Source: Mya arenaria (lineage: Eukaryota > Mollusca > Bivalvia > Myida > Myidae). Taken from it: 64,000 bases of DNA. Under the pieces are notes generated by a model. It was given only the letters and a program-made list of their open reading frames with translations, was not told the DNA's origin and searched no databases. Where the stretch lies: the NCBI RefSeq assembly GCF_026914265.1, contig NC_069135.1, forward strand, positions 1,257,001 to 1,321,000. Direction: 5' to 3'. A program made the translations under genes and the position numbers. Shown in pieces: positions 22,901-36,332 of this stretch; position 1 is the stretch's first letter; every line of letters starts with the position of its first letter.

Positions 22901-24707
22901 TGTAATACACAAAAACATGAACTGTAGCCTATACTTATTACTTATAAAGGGTTGGTAATTACGCTGTTTGATATGTAATACACATACATATACATGAACT
23001 GTATGCTATACTTATTACTTATACATGTTGGTAAGTACGCTGTTTGATATGTAATACACATATACATGAACTGTAACCTATACTTATTACTTATACATGT
23101 TGGTAAGTACGCTGTTTGATATGTAATACACATATACATGAACTGTAACCTATACTTATTACTTATACATGTTGGAAAGTACGCTGTTTGATATGTAATA
23201 CACATATACATGAACTGTAACCCAAACTTATTACTTATACATGTTGGTAAGTACGCTGTTTGATATGTAATACACATATACATGAACTTAACCTAAACTT
23301 ATTACTTATACATGTTGGTAAGTACGCTGTTTGATATGTAATACACATATACATGAACTGTAACCTATACTTATTACTTATACATGTTGGTAAGTACGCT
23401 GTTTGATATGTAATACACATATACATGAACTGTAACCTATACTTATTACTTATACATGTTGGTAAGTACGCTGTTTGATATGTAATACACATATACATGA
23501 ACTTAACCTAAACTTATTACTTATACATGTTGGTAAGTACGCTGTTTGATATGTAATACACATATACATGAACTGTAACTTACACTTTTTACTTATACAT
23601 GTTGGTAATTACGCTGTTTGATGTGTAATGCACATATACATGAACTGTAACCTACACTTTTTACTTATACATTTTGGTACTTGGGCTGTTTGATATGTTG
23701 TACACATATACATGAACTGTAAGCTATACTTTTTACTTATACGTTTTGATCCTTGGGCTGTTTGATATGTAATACACATATACATGAACTGTAACCTATA
23801 CTTTTTACTTATACATTTTGATCCTTGGGCTGTTTGATATGTTATACACATATACATGAACTGTAGGCTATACTTATTACTTATACATGTTGGTAATTAC
23901 GCTGTTTGATATGTAATACACATATACATGAACTGTAACCTATACTTATTACTTATACATGTTGGTAATTACGCTGTTTGATATGTAATGCACATATACA
24001 TGAACTGTAACTTTTGTTTATTGCTTAGTAATTAATTAAGATGTTTTCTATTTTTTTCGTTTTGCAGAATCATGCTTGTTTAAAATCGTATTCTCCTTAC
24101 CTCTCCGACGCCACACAGTCTGGTAGTGTTACAGGCGTCTCTATCAGCCGACGTCATCTGACACTGGTAGCATTCCAACGCTGCATAAAACAACAAACAC
24201 CTCTTGAAGGTATTAAAACTGCTGACTTATAGCAGCAAATGGAACCACGTACTCGGAAAACACAGAGACGTGAGGAGTATAATCAAAGTACGAAATTCAA
24301 TAAAAGGCGACTTAGAACCGTTGAGTGATAAAAACCCAACAAACTAAAGTTTCCTTTAGGTCATTATGTTCTGGCAGCCATCATTTTCTTTGCAGTTAAA
24401 TTCATAATGCTGTGTAAATCGAAGTGCGTCCACAACATAAATAATATAATTAACATTCATTTATAATACTCATCAAATAATTACTTAACATGAAAAGCGT
24501 ATAGATACACCATTTAGGCCAATTTAATTAAAAAGAAAATGCAAATCTTACGACAGAGGTTGCAGTATTTTGGACAAGCGCTCGAGCTTAAAGTGGGATC
24601 CTTGCAGACGTCAGGGTTGGCTTGGTCCAACAGTGCGCATGCCTGGCTATTAATATCCGCGCACGCCGCAGACGTTAACACCGGCAGCGAGAGAAATAGC
24701 ACTGACC
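19943..24707 (-). CDS. Secreted ShK - Ly6/uPAR - C-type lectin protein (5' end unresolved)
   Basis: Exons: ~24707-24552, 24180-24101, 22573-22499, 22339-22192, 22038-21832, 20160-19943 (TAG); phases agree throughout. Exon 1 has a hydrophobic, signal-like run (GSVLFLSLPVLTSAACA) and a six-Cys ShK domain (CADINSQAC...CPKYCNLC). Exons 2-4 encode a three-finger Ly6/uPAR domain (LECYQC...SC...FTMTCATDQIC...VMTCCKTDLCN). A Ser/Thr-rich linker follows. Exons 5-6 encode a C-type lectin domain (CVKLHRSSHKWDAARRIC, YWIGL, QPD, WHDWLC, FVCERNM). QPD is the galactose-type Ca2+ site; the usual WND reads WHD, so carbohydrate binding is uncertain. Probably secreted, perhaps defence or adhesion. An acceptor-like ACTGCAG at 24708 suggests an upstream start exon; an in-frame ATG also lies at 24756. 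ShK here is a domain name, not evidence of a toxin. Confidence 0.82.
21150..21400. repeat. 34-bp minisatellite, about 7 copies
   Basis: Near-identical units of about TGCTGTAGTGATTGCTAATC + TCGGTACGCCAGTA in the intron between the two lectin exons. No relation to neighbouring exon sequence seen. Confidence 0.9.
22925..24015. repeat. 72-bp minisatellite, about 15 copies
   Basis: Unit starts TTGGTAAGTACGCTGTTTGA and ends ACTTATTACTTATACATG; 72 bp. It lies in the intron inside the Ly6 domain of the lectin gene. Units at about 23670-23850 form a variant subfamily (TTGATCCTTGGGCTG). 72 is divisible by three, giving open minus readings (MYMCITYQTAYLPTCISNKY); these are artefacts. Confidence 0.92.
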
Positions 24708-25099
24708 CTGCAGTTTCATTTGAGAACAGTCCATAATCTACAAGCGTTTCAATCATCCAAATCCCATACTTATCCAAACAAAATCTATACAGAAACAAAA
24801 AGTAGATCTTCGTCAACTAAACTTTACATACAATGTATATCGATAGAAAGAGTCAAGGTGCTGTTATTATTAAAATTGCGAAATGACGCATGCGATAGTG
24901 ACAAACGTTATATCACAGCTCAGAAGGTTCCAGCTTCAATTTACGACCTACTCATACTGAAAGACAATAAACATTGGTTCCAGTATCTTCTCCTGGCGCT
25001 CGACTCTAGAGTGAGGTATTGGGCAAATGGGAGCACGTACAGAAAAGTTATTTTCAAAAATCAAACGGTCTTTGTGTACAGAATACAGTTCGTCACCGC

Positions 25100-25520
25100 A
25101 TACGGGCCGTCAGTGAACTATATGCGGCGCACGGTACAGCCACTGGCCGTCGGCGAGCTATATGCGGGCCACGGTAACGCATACAGGCCGTCGGCGAACT
25201 ATATGCTGGGCACGGTAACGCATACAGGCCGTCGGCGAGCTATATGCGGGGCACGGTAACGCAAATATGCCGTTGGCGAACTATATGCGAGGCACTGTAA
25301 CGCATACAGGCCTTGGCGAGCTATATGCGAGGCAAGTTGGCGCATACAAGCCGTCGGCGGGCTATATGCGGGGCACGGTAACGCATACAGGCCGTCGGCG
25401 AACTATATGTGGGGCACGGCAACGCATACAGATCGTCGGCGAACTATATGCGGTGCACGGTAACGCATACATGCAACGTTTGTGGCGACCTATATGCGGT
25501 GAAACGTGCCGCATATATAG
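25100..25520. repeat. 41-bp minisatellite, about 10 copies
   Basis: Unit about GGCCGTCGGCGAACTATATG + CGGGGCACGGTAACGCATACA, 41 bp, upstream of the ShK-Ly6-lectin gene. GC-rich relative to its flanks. Shares the core AACTATATGCGG with the 17-bp array at 25800-26095. Confidence 0.9.
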
Positions 25521-25799
25521 TTCATTTGGCGATTTTTACTCAAATGAATGTTTTGTTTAGACAAAAAAGTTAGCATGAACAGACAATATAAAAGTAGAAC
25601 TCGTATTCTATACACTCATTATTTTTTTCAAGCAATCATTCCGTTTAGCAGAATATAGGTCATCGTGGCAACAACTTAATGCATGTATCCGGAGAAGAAC
25701 TGTTTGCGGTCAAGTAGAACTCGTATATCACAGGACTGTATGCCCTGTGAGAATGCATTTTTACCGCATATCGCATATACATTGTATAGGTCATCCTGG

Positions 25800-26095
25800 C
25801 ACGAACTATATGCGTCGCGAACTGTATGCGGTGACGAATAGTTTGCGGTGACGAACTGTATGCGGTGGCGAACGACGAACTGTATGCGGTGAGGAAATGT
25901 ATGCGGTGACGAACTGTATGCGGTGGCGAACGACGAACTGTATGCGGTGACGAACTGTATGCGGTGACGAAATGTATGCGGTGACGAACTGTATGCGGTG
26001 GCGAACTGTATGCGGTAACGAACGACGAACTGTATGCAGCGACGAACGACGAACTGTATGCGGTGACATATGCGTCGACGAACTGTATGCGGTGA
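25800..26095. repeat. 17-bp minisatellite related to the 41-bp array
   Basis: Tandem copies of about GACGAACTGTATGCGGT (17 bp), with interposed GCGAAC/GACGAAC variants. The shared core suggests a common origin with the array 300 bp to the left. Confidence 0.88.
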
Positions 26096-26099
26096 CTGG

Positions 26100-27880
26100 G
26101 AAATACAGTCAGTTCTTCCGTTTAAAAAAATAAAAGTCGTCACGGCAGAATCTGGCGGGCAGACCTTCATTTGCTCTAAGAAACAAAAAACGATTTATTT
26201 AATTCAACCTTTGTTTGTTTTGTCAAGCGGTTGTCTTTTCAAAAATATATAACAAGCAATAATACATTTAGAGGAAGCAGTTAGCAAGTCTAGTATAAGT
26301 TGGCGTCTCCGGAGTGACAAACAATTTGATCACCAAAATGAAATCATACCATTTCAGTCTTTTTAACTTCTGGTAATGACGATTTTGTATATGATCATTG
26401 GTTTAGATGTGAAAAGAAATGTTTTAAAATATGAAATATTGCAAATGACTTACAAAAGACTTCCACCATTATAACCTTTAGTTTATGAGCTCATTGACCG
26501 ACATTGATAAGACAAGCCTTTCTTAAGTCTGTATACGCGCATGACACTACCTCCCACTTTCTGATGACCTTTTTTGCGTTTAAATTCAAACTCCTTAACA
26601 ATTGCATTGCATTATTCCACTATACTTCTGTGTTGTTCAACTAAGGTAATTATTCCATGCTAAACGGGAGAGCAGGCTGTACCAGAGGTTCGATAAGGCA
26701 CTTCCAAACACCGCAGTATAAATGTTGTTGTTTGTATTATTTTCATCGCATGATATTCCGGCAAATATATACAAAATGTATTGTTGTAACGGAAAATGGT
26801 TTTATAAACTTTCAGCGCTTCAGCAATTTCAATCAATTGGATATAGCCAGAGCCTTACAAAACAGATGCTGAAATTAAGTCGAGCTTGTATTTGAAAATA
26901 TTGTAAAATCTATATAAACGTTGGACCTATGCTTTATTTTATAAAATGATGAGTTTTTATAGCTGTTAAAAACAATATTTAAGTTATTTTCGTATGTTTC
27001 ACCTAAATAACAAATTCCACCAATTGTTTCATTTTTTGAAAGGGTAGCTACCCATGACTCTGTTGCTTTTTTCCCCAAAGTAAACTGGAGAAGGGAAATA
27101 ATCGAGTCTTGACTCCACGGCATATAATAATTATGCTATCATTGTCTCCGAGTTTGACCAAGAAAACAATGTCTGCAAAATGATATATGATAACACAATT
27201 CATCTATCCACGTAACGCATATAAACGACAAGGAATAAAATACATTCATTTAATATATACTCCTTTATTAAGAAATGGTTTCGAAAACACATTATTACAA
27301 AACTAATAAACATTAATAAAATGTTCAATAGACACACTAACTTCTTGTCATTTCTAGTTATAAATAGATAAAAATACCTGAACAGTTACACCTTCTGTTA
27401 TAATTATACAGTTAACGGTCTGAACATTTTGATAAGTTGGTATCTTTGCCAATGAAATTAAACTGATTTAAAAAAAAATACAAGGAAAAAAATAGCAACT
27501 GGATAATGCGGTGTCTCTATTTCACAAATAACTGGAATATACATTGAGACATAACCGTGTCACTTGACAAAAACATAACATGAACAGCATAATTAATTAT
27601 GATACTTATATTTTAAATATATTATATGCCTATATACATAGCACAACTACACATTAATATCACAATGAGGAAAATGAGACATTTAAACCATACATGACGA
27701 ACACGGGTGGCCACGGGACACAACGAGCGCTAAATAAATATGCTGGAGAAAACATGATTCGTGTACTAGTAATGTAACGATGACAAATAAAAACGATGAT
27801 CAGTTATAACTTTCCATAGAACATCACTATAATAAGATAAAACAGTAACAGTGAAAAAAACCTCACATGTCAAACGAAAC
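26100..27880. other. Intergenic, AT-rich
   Basis: No gene, array or element recognised. Part nearest 28204 is probably 3' UTR/3' flank of the adhesion GPCR. Confidence 0.5.
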
Positions 27881-27882
27881 TA

Positions 27883-28024
27883 CAGTCGAAACTCGCTATG
27901 TCGAACTCTGTTATCTCGATGTTGTGGTTATGTCAAACTTTTTTTGAATGTGTTTGGTAAAGTAAGATATTTTTTATTTCGGTAAAATCGAATCTTCGTT
28001 ATGCGCCATAGCGAGTTTTGACTG
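27883..28024. mobile_element. MITE, 142 bp, TA-flanked CAGTCGAAACTCGC inverted ends
   Basis: Left end CAGTCGAAACTCGCTATG; right end is the reverse complement of CAGTCAAAACTCGCTATG (17/18 identity); TA dinucleotide on each side. This fits a Tc1/mariner (pogo/Tigger-like) miniature element. It lies about 180 bp past the adhesion-GPCR stop codon, probably within its 3' UTR. Confidence 0.82.
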
Positions 28025-28203
28025 TACTTTTAATGTCAACGCATTTTCATGCCAATTATATCCAGTATCACAACTTGGTTCAAATGAACAAAGACGATCG
28101 ACTATATCTGATACCATTCATGCAGCTCTAACTAAAAAGTGGCAGCAAATTTATCATAGCAACATCTGTCAGTACACTGTAACCCTCTTTGTCATAGCCC
28201 GAC

Positions 28204-31200
28204 TCAGAACTTTCTGTTAAAGAGCCGGCGGTCGTTCCTCGAGAACGGGAAGTCGTATCCGTGGTCATAGCCGAAGTTGGTAAATCCCCCGGAACCATTG
28301 GAGACAATTGACTGGACGGTTTTCGTGCTGTCCGAACGGTCCCGATCCTTGCCGGACTTCCCGCTCTGACGGCCACTGCTGTTACTGAAAAAGTAACATA
28401 CTACTTGATTCACTGATTTATAAAAATGAGTTGGTTTCACAATGACGGGATTGTTTAAAAGCAATATGTTTAACCAGATGCTGATGATTGTGAGAAAGGT
28501 CTGCTTAAATAAAGTATTGTAACACTAAACCATCCCATCCTGCTCACCTATAGGTACTGTTGGAGTTGGAAGCCGAGAGCGAGCGAGAGACGCGCCCCTT
28601 CTCCACGCCCTTGCAGCAGATGAAATACCACTGTTCGCGCACCTTCCGCTTCCGGAGCACGAACAGTACGAATATGAAGAAGCCTTGGAGCGAGTTTAGG
28701 ATGGTGAACACGTACTGGAAGATTAGCCGCGCGTCCGCCACTGCCAGGTACCCGAATAGCCATGTCAGACCTGTGGCGGGAGAAAATAACTGTGGCATAA
28801 CAATCTTTGGTATGAGCGAAGACTTAAACCAGGTAACCTCAACCGGATGTTGATACTCACATTTACATTTAAATACGCGACATACGAACTCGTGACTGCC
28901 CAAATTGGACTTCTGGAGGGGTTTGGTTGCTAAACGTCAACTATATAGTCATACATTGTGGCCATGATTGTGATTTACATTTTTTTTCAATTGAAAATGT
29001 AAGGAACCAACATTAAGCTCATTAAAAATTACCCCTACCCCACCTCAACAAGACATACCAAGAAGCACAAAGCTTGTGATGGCGGCCTGGAGGTTTGTCA
29101 TGGCCATCTTGTGGCGCTTCTGGTTTGAGCGGAGGCCCTTGCCGCGCCGGAAGATGCTCACAACCGTCACGACGAAGATGACCACGTTTATAACTATGAT
29201 GCCGCTAACGGGCAGGGCGAACGCGTAGTAGAACGCAGGAAGGTCCATCCAACAGCTGAGATATGAAAAAGCGAGCATGTATACAATAAGTTCGTCTACA
29301 ATAATTACGAAACTTTTACAGTCTAGAATATATGGTCTAAAACTAAAGTCTCATCACATTGTATTTCAGGAGACTTACTATTTCGATCCTCCACGGTACA
29401 ATTCCGGATCTACAGCAAGAACTGCTATTACTGGGATTAGGGGTAGTCCTACAAGTATACAATATACACAGTCTTTAATAGCACAAAACGTAAACACGTC
29501 TGCTAATAGATACAAATAAGAAGTCTTATGGTACATTCCGTACCTATTTTGAAAATAAATGTATAGCTAAAAGGCTATTTTTTATTTCACAAAGCCAGAG
29601 ACAGGCCCGATGTTCAGGCTTTGGCAATGCCTTACATTTAAAATACCAAAACAAAAGCTGATCAACAGGTAAAACACGTACCCCAGGCGGGAAGAACGGT
29701 CTTGAGTGTGAAGCGAGTGATATAGGTGCCAAGGATCTTGACAAACGTGAGGTACTGCAGGATGGCCTCCATCAGCATCCACATGAAGGACACGAGTACC
29801 AGGTAGTGGAGCAGAACCGCCACCGTGATACACAGACCGTGTGAGTGCGTCTGCCGGATACCAATCAGGAACACGAGCATCGCCAATAGCAACGACAGGG
29901 ACAAGTTGAACAACGTCTGCTGAGCACGCCCCTTGCGTAACTTCCTGTGAAGACAAAAACGTGAACTTGCATATTTAAAAATGACTGAACAAATTGTACA
30001 ATTGAAGCTGTCACAAAGGTATCATACTTAAATATGATCAGTGTTGCTGTATAAACATCTTAATTACAAATATTTCATAATTCATGTGTGACCTATGCTC
30101 CAGTGAGAATGAAAGCATCAATTCTCAAAATGAGTGGTTGAACATTACGGTAGGTATTTCATTGCTTTTACCCTTTCTTTAATAGTTAGAGTTTTTTTCA
30201 CTTCATGAATAGTATATACCTGAAGAAAACGTAAGAGATGATGGTTAGTGCTAGACCCAGGATGGATAGAGACAGTCCCACCACTGTGATGATGGAGAGA
30301 GACAGCTCATGGCCCTCGTCCATGGCGTGCTCCTGACCGTAAAAGTCCTGCAATACATACAGAAGAACTGAGTTTACAACACATAGAAAGGCAAGACGTT
30401 GGCTGTTATGGAAAAGTTGTATGTTATATTGACAAAGCTCTTTTTATTTGTATGCTAGATCATCTACTCACAATGAGCACGGCGAAGTTGGTGAGGTGGT
30501 CACACAGACACACGTGGCGGCCGTTCACTTTGCCGTCGTATGAGCATCCCCGATCTGACCAGCCGCCCTGGCCCTGTCGCTCCCGGAAGTCCCACCACAC
30601 GCAATTTGCCTCGCCTACTACATCCTGTGGTGTTAATTGAAATGATACAGTAAAACTGGTGACTTAAATAGAGCTTGATTAAAAGCTATTCAGTTATTTT
30701 ATATGTCAATTATGCATCTTTTATTTTCATCACTATGTTTGTATCTGATATAACAGTATACATACTAAAACATGCGCATATTTTTTGACATAGCTTTCCA
30801 AATACAAAGTTATGCATAACAATTCCGAAACTACAAAAGCCTGAAAACATGAGTGCACCTTGGTAGGTTTGAAGATGGTCTTCACTTTCTCCTTGAGTCC
30901 CTCCAATTTTCGGCCGGCGATGCTTGCGGAAATAACGTAGCTGTTTAAGTCTGCCATCTGTCCATCAACGGCGCCTGAGTCCCGGCTCTCCTTCGTAATC
31001 GCCGCTTCGAATAGCTTACTTTTCCGGAATACCATCATTGTCAGACGGTTACTGAGGCCTTTGCCTGTACAGAGAGAAATTTACTTGTAAACAAAATTAT
31101 AAACGTGTGTAGTAGTGCCAAAATTTCAGTGACAGTTAACGACTTGTTGGACTCATTTTTTAATGGCCAAAGGCTGGTATTTTATCACAAACCTTTTTCA

Positions 31201-34200
31201 TGCACCTCAAATACTTCGTCGGGCAGCTCTATGGCAGCGTCCACGTTCGCCTCCAGGAGTTGCGACTTGTTGTACACAGTGGCGATGTTCTCCATCTTGA
31301 ATGGCATCCCTGCCGCCAATTCAAGTGCGGTGCTCGCGGCGAGGCCGATGACGGGGCGACTGGAGGGGCTGAGGTTCCAAATCTCGACGGCGACGTTGTC
31401 GGACACCAGGCGCAGCTGTTCCTGTTCCCCAATGTCGGCCGTCTCCGCGTACAGCTCAAGGCTTTTGATGATTCTGGTGAAATGTATGGGAATGGCAAAT
31501 GTTTGACTATTTTCAATACCAAGACGACACGGTTATCTAACGTGGGTTGAAACTCACTTTCGAAGTACACAAGTAACACGGCTTGCTTTTCAAACTGCTT
31601 GAGGCTTACATAATAAAAGCGAAAAATATCCTCATTTGTCAGATGTCTATATATATATATATGAAATTATGTTATGACCAAGACTGTCCCTCCGTACTTA
31701 CCTGTTGGCAGCCTTGGTCTCGACGTTGGCCATGTGCGCCCCGCGGTCTGCTGTCCCCATCAAGCGGTCCACCGTCTCCAATATACGCTCGCCAACCTTG
31801 GGAGAAAATGAAACGCTTCAAGTTGATATCGTAAAAAGAACACCACAAGCAAATGTCCGTTTTATCCGTTGAAAAAGGGGCATAAATCGACAATCCTTTA
31901 GTCGAATTGAAAGTTCTTGCTAACAATACACATAATTTAATAGGAAACATGTGATTAGCAGAACAAAGTATCAAAGAAAATATTACAAACTATTGAATGG
32001 TATTTTTAATATATTTGCGAAAAGTTTTACGTTTTTTCTCGATTGTAGCGGCGACACCAGCGCGTTTGGCAATACCTGTGTCGTAAATGCACTGTGGCGA
32101 CCACACCCCAACCGGTACCAAAAATGGTAAAATAGTACAGGGGAAAGCAGACAGCTACTCTCACATTGAAATTAGTTCCATAGTCCGGATACTGACCTTG
32201 GCATCGAGTTTATCAACCTGGGTGGTTCTGTCCAGGATGTCTGCAATCTTATTGATATCAGTGGGCGTGAAATTGATCGCCATTCGCGTGATCTGGGCTA
32301 CCTCTGACATCACTTCCTCCGCGTTTTGCCGGTCTACTGGTCTCTGAACAAACAAGTGTGTCAAATGAATATTTAAGTGTTCTGATGATCGTTCGGAATT
32401 TTCATAGGATTTTGGACGCAAACTGTTTCCGTCAAGCTCACACTGTGTTTACAAAATGGATCTAACGATGCGTAAATTATTAAAGACATAACTAAAGCCA
32501 ATAGATATAACAATGGAGACGCCAATTTAGATTAGAAACAAACAGAATAATTATGGTATGTTTTCAAATAAATCCTCCATTTTCAAATCTCCTGTTCTAA
32601 ATTTCACCCACCTCAGCGATCTCTGTCAATTTGTCGGTGTATGGCGAGACACCCCAGATCTCCCTGTTCAGGTCGTCAATAGCATCCGCTTCCTGAACGC
32701 ACTCGCTCGCTGTGACGTCACTCCAGTACGCACCTGTCTGGAGGTCGCCCCGGCAACGCGCCGTCCCCGAAGGAAGGGACCTGCTGTCACCTGGAAAAAA
32801 ATGTTATTTTCTGAGCCTGAGTCTCGTCTTGGACTTGAGACTGTTCGTCATCATTGGCCCTAGATGAAAGTGCGCTCCCTTTCGCAGAACCGAAAACTAT
32901 CTGGTTTTAATGTAAACAAATAGGTTTGGGGGTTTCCCTCCTTTAAAATGTTGCCTATATTTAGTCTTAAATGGTGCAATCCGGTATATATTATTAATAT
33001 TTTTCTCCGATATGGACATAACAAGTACACTCGACCTTTTATTCAAGGTTGAAGCTGTGCGCCGAGTGCGCCGCTCTAAATTTGCTAGCAATACAGCTTG
33101 TTTGAAAAAGTGGGGCCTGGCATTTATCAAAGAATTCGCATATATACAGTGTGTTGAAAATGATCAAATTGCCAGTACATTACAGTCTCAAATCATATAA
33201 ACGTTATCAATTCTTATTGTAACTACATTATAGACTATATATGGAGCATACATACTGCATGTTTCGATGCTGTGCACGAGTTCTCCCAACTGTGCATGAG
33301 GGAACGAGAATTCGCGGACCGGAATCGACTGACCCAACACATCCTTGCTGGTCTGTAGACTGGCCGCCGGGCAGGAAACTGTAAACGCAACGTAACTTAA
33401 GTTGCCCTTATACATGTATACATCAAATAATAGTCATCCTTATAAATGCTTTATTATCTGTAAGTGTATTAACGTTGGAATATCTGATAACTCTGAACTA
33501 TACTTTTAAACTACTGGCAAATCTACAACTAGATAATGTCTCCTATGTACCTGTACTCTGTAGAGACATTGTTCTGAAGGATTGTTGAGGTGTGCGCCCA
33601 GGAAGCGATGCCATGTAGTTCTGGTTGCCCAGCCGGGATCGGAGGGCGGTCTTTAAGCGGCTATATACGCTCGCCTCATCCGCAGCGACGTAGGGCCGCG
33701 ATAACGTGAAGTACGTGTGATATTCTACCACGTTTCGAGCTGACCTGTACGAAAAGTAAACATCCATATTTCCGGTATGGTCAACAGTTATATTTTAAGG
33801 TACAATGACAGCACAACTAAGAAATCAAGTTGCTTTCAAACTACATGATATAACATCAAATATTTAAAACCTGTAGGCTGACGTTATTCCTTTTGTGGAA
33901 ATCGTTCATATACTAGCGGAATAAAGAAAACAATGTACATGCAAAACTATACCGATTTGTAAAAAACAACGCGATTGCAATACATTTCCTACCTAACGCT
34001 GTCCATGAACGTAAACACGCCGGTGACGTCAGGCACGTACGCCTGTATGGATGGCAGGACGTCGTGGAACACCTGTTTGACGTCCATGTACGCTGCCGTT
34101 AGAACCGGAAATAGCTCCCCTGCCATGTTGAACAAAACCTCCTCACTCAGGGTGAACGCCGGGAGCTTCATGGAGCCATGAAATGATATCACGTCTGAAA

Positions 34201-36289
34201 CACGATGTACAGTTTATTACGAAAGGATTATTTCCCCTTAATGCATTGCTTTTAGCATATTTATTATTCAAGCTCCATCGTCTTTGAAATGCCGCAACAG
34301 ATACATGGCTTAATACAGAGCTATGATTCCTGTAATCAAAACACGTCTAGCAAATAATAAAAAGTACTTTCGGAGAACAATGAAAAGCATTAACTAACCA
34401 GAAAATCGGAGAGAGAAGGACCTTGACTGCCGGCGTGTCAGCGTCTGCCTGTCCCAGACCTCGCACCAGTAGCGTCCCTGGAGCGCAGGAAGTGCCATCT
34501 CCCGCCCCAGGTGGCGCCCAACCGCTTCCGCCAGTCGCCCGTCCACCAGAAGTGACAGATCGCTCGTAACGTCTGAAAATATGTATCTTCTATTTCAAGG
34601 TCGATTCAAGTAACATGTTTTACTAACGTTAAAGATAATAAGTTATTTGCAAAAATAACCAATAGATTGAGTACTTAGCATGCAAAACTTTTATTTTAAT
34701 TTACTATAGATAAGTTCATACTAGTACGCATACAACACATTTCGGAATTTATTGATCTTGTAATAATTGGATGCAGATGATATTGAACTCATGCACGTGC
34801 AAGTAATTTGAACTGAACATAAGACAAGATTTAAATCAGGCCTTTAACATGAAGATGAAACATACTGTTCAAACCCCCATGTTCATTTCTTTACCTCTTA
34901 GACTGGTTTTGTTCTTAACCATGTAGTTAAATCAACTTATCATGCATGCATCCACAATGGCTTGATGACAAAAGCTCATTAAAGTCACAATAAATAATTT
35001 CAACTAGCCAAAAGGGTATTTTTGAGTTTTGTCAAATCTCATTTTATGTTTATGACAATGTATTATATTGATGATATACATGTTCAAGTATGTATAAAAT
35101 ATAATTTTGGCTAGTTGAATTTTTTTATTGTGATCTTAATGAGCTTTTGTCATCAAGCCACTGTGCATACATCATGCTAGTGCACGTCGCGTATGTACCG
35201 TGCATCACGAAGCATACACAGGAAGTTCTAATTAATAATCTAATGAACACAATAAGGTTTATGTCTCGCTCTCATGTCAACATGTCTCACCATCTTCCAT
35301 GCAGACATTCAAATGGTTTTTGTAGGTTTAAACTTTGTATGGCATTTTAAAATTAGTGTTTGCAAACGATTGATGACTTTTGCAAAAATATAAAAAGCTG
35401 ATTCATATTTTAACGGATTATGTAAATGTATATATAACTAACAAATGGAACCTTTTGAAATCGTTACTAAGCAATCACTAACGAAAATGACAAAACGCTA
35501 ACCAAAATTACCATATTTAAATCATGAGTAAACTAACACTATTATTCCACTTCCGTGTAATTCGTGCGTCATAACACGCTTATGGCAAATTTGTTAAATC
35601 AACAACATTTTGAAAATCTTAATATAAAATATGACTGAAAATATGTTACAATTTTTCTTTCAAAGTGAATGTTATGGAAAAGAATTTACATTAATGTAAA
35701 CCAAACAGTGTTTCACTAACTCTCAACTACTCTAACCAAGATTCCATTTGTTTCTTTGAAACATATTGTTCAATTCAAATCATATAGTCATATAATACAA
35801 GGCTATCATTGAAAACAATGTATGGCCCATCAAGTATCATTTCATCTAAGGCGATGATTGCTGAGAAATAGCTCGGACACGATAAGTGGTACAGAAGAAC
35901 AGACGAACGGATGGAGAAACGGACAAAGCGGTGACTAAATGCTGCCCACATCTTCTGTGGAGCATAAAAAGGGCTCTTCAAAAGGCTCGGATTACAAGTA
36001 TTATCCTAAAGTACGCTTGCCTTCAAAGCCCTTCTCGAAATAAGTATTTGTTGATTTGACAAAACAAAATCACAAATATACGTACATTTATCTTTTGCAT
36101 CGACCAGGACGCCATCTTTAAACCACAGCACGGGAAACTCTGACGCCGCACTCGTCAGTTCGCATGGAAGGAGGTTGTTAGCTTGTGCAGAGAAAAACAC
36201 ACGTGCTTCACTGATTACGTCATCAACGGCGCCATCAAACGGTAAGCTGTCAGCAGTCAGCACGGCTACAGGTAAAATATATAAGAATC

Positions 36290-36332
<43 letters not shown>

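Noticed and set aside
22942..23857. Minus frames MYMCITYQTAYLPTCISNK
   Set aside because: 72-bp intronic minisatellite, unit divisible by three.
25676..26170. 164-codon His/Arg/Ser-rich minus frame
   Set aside because: Reading of the 17-bp array; no flanking coding signal.
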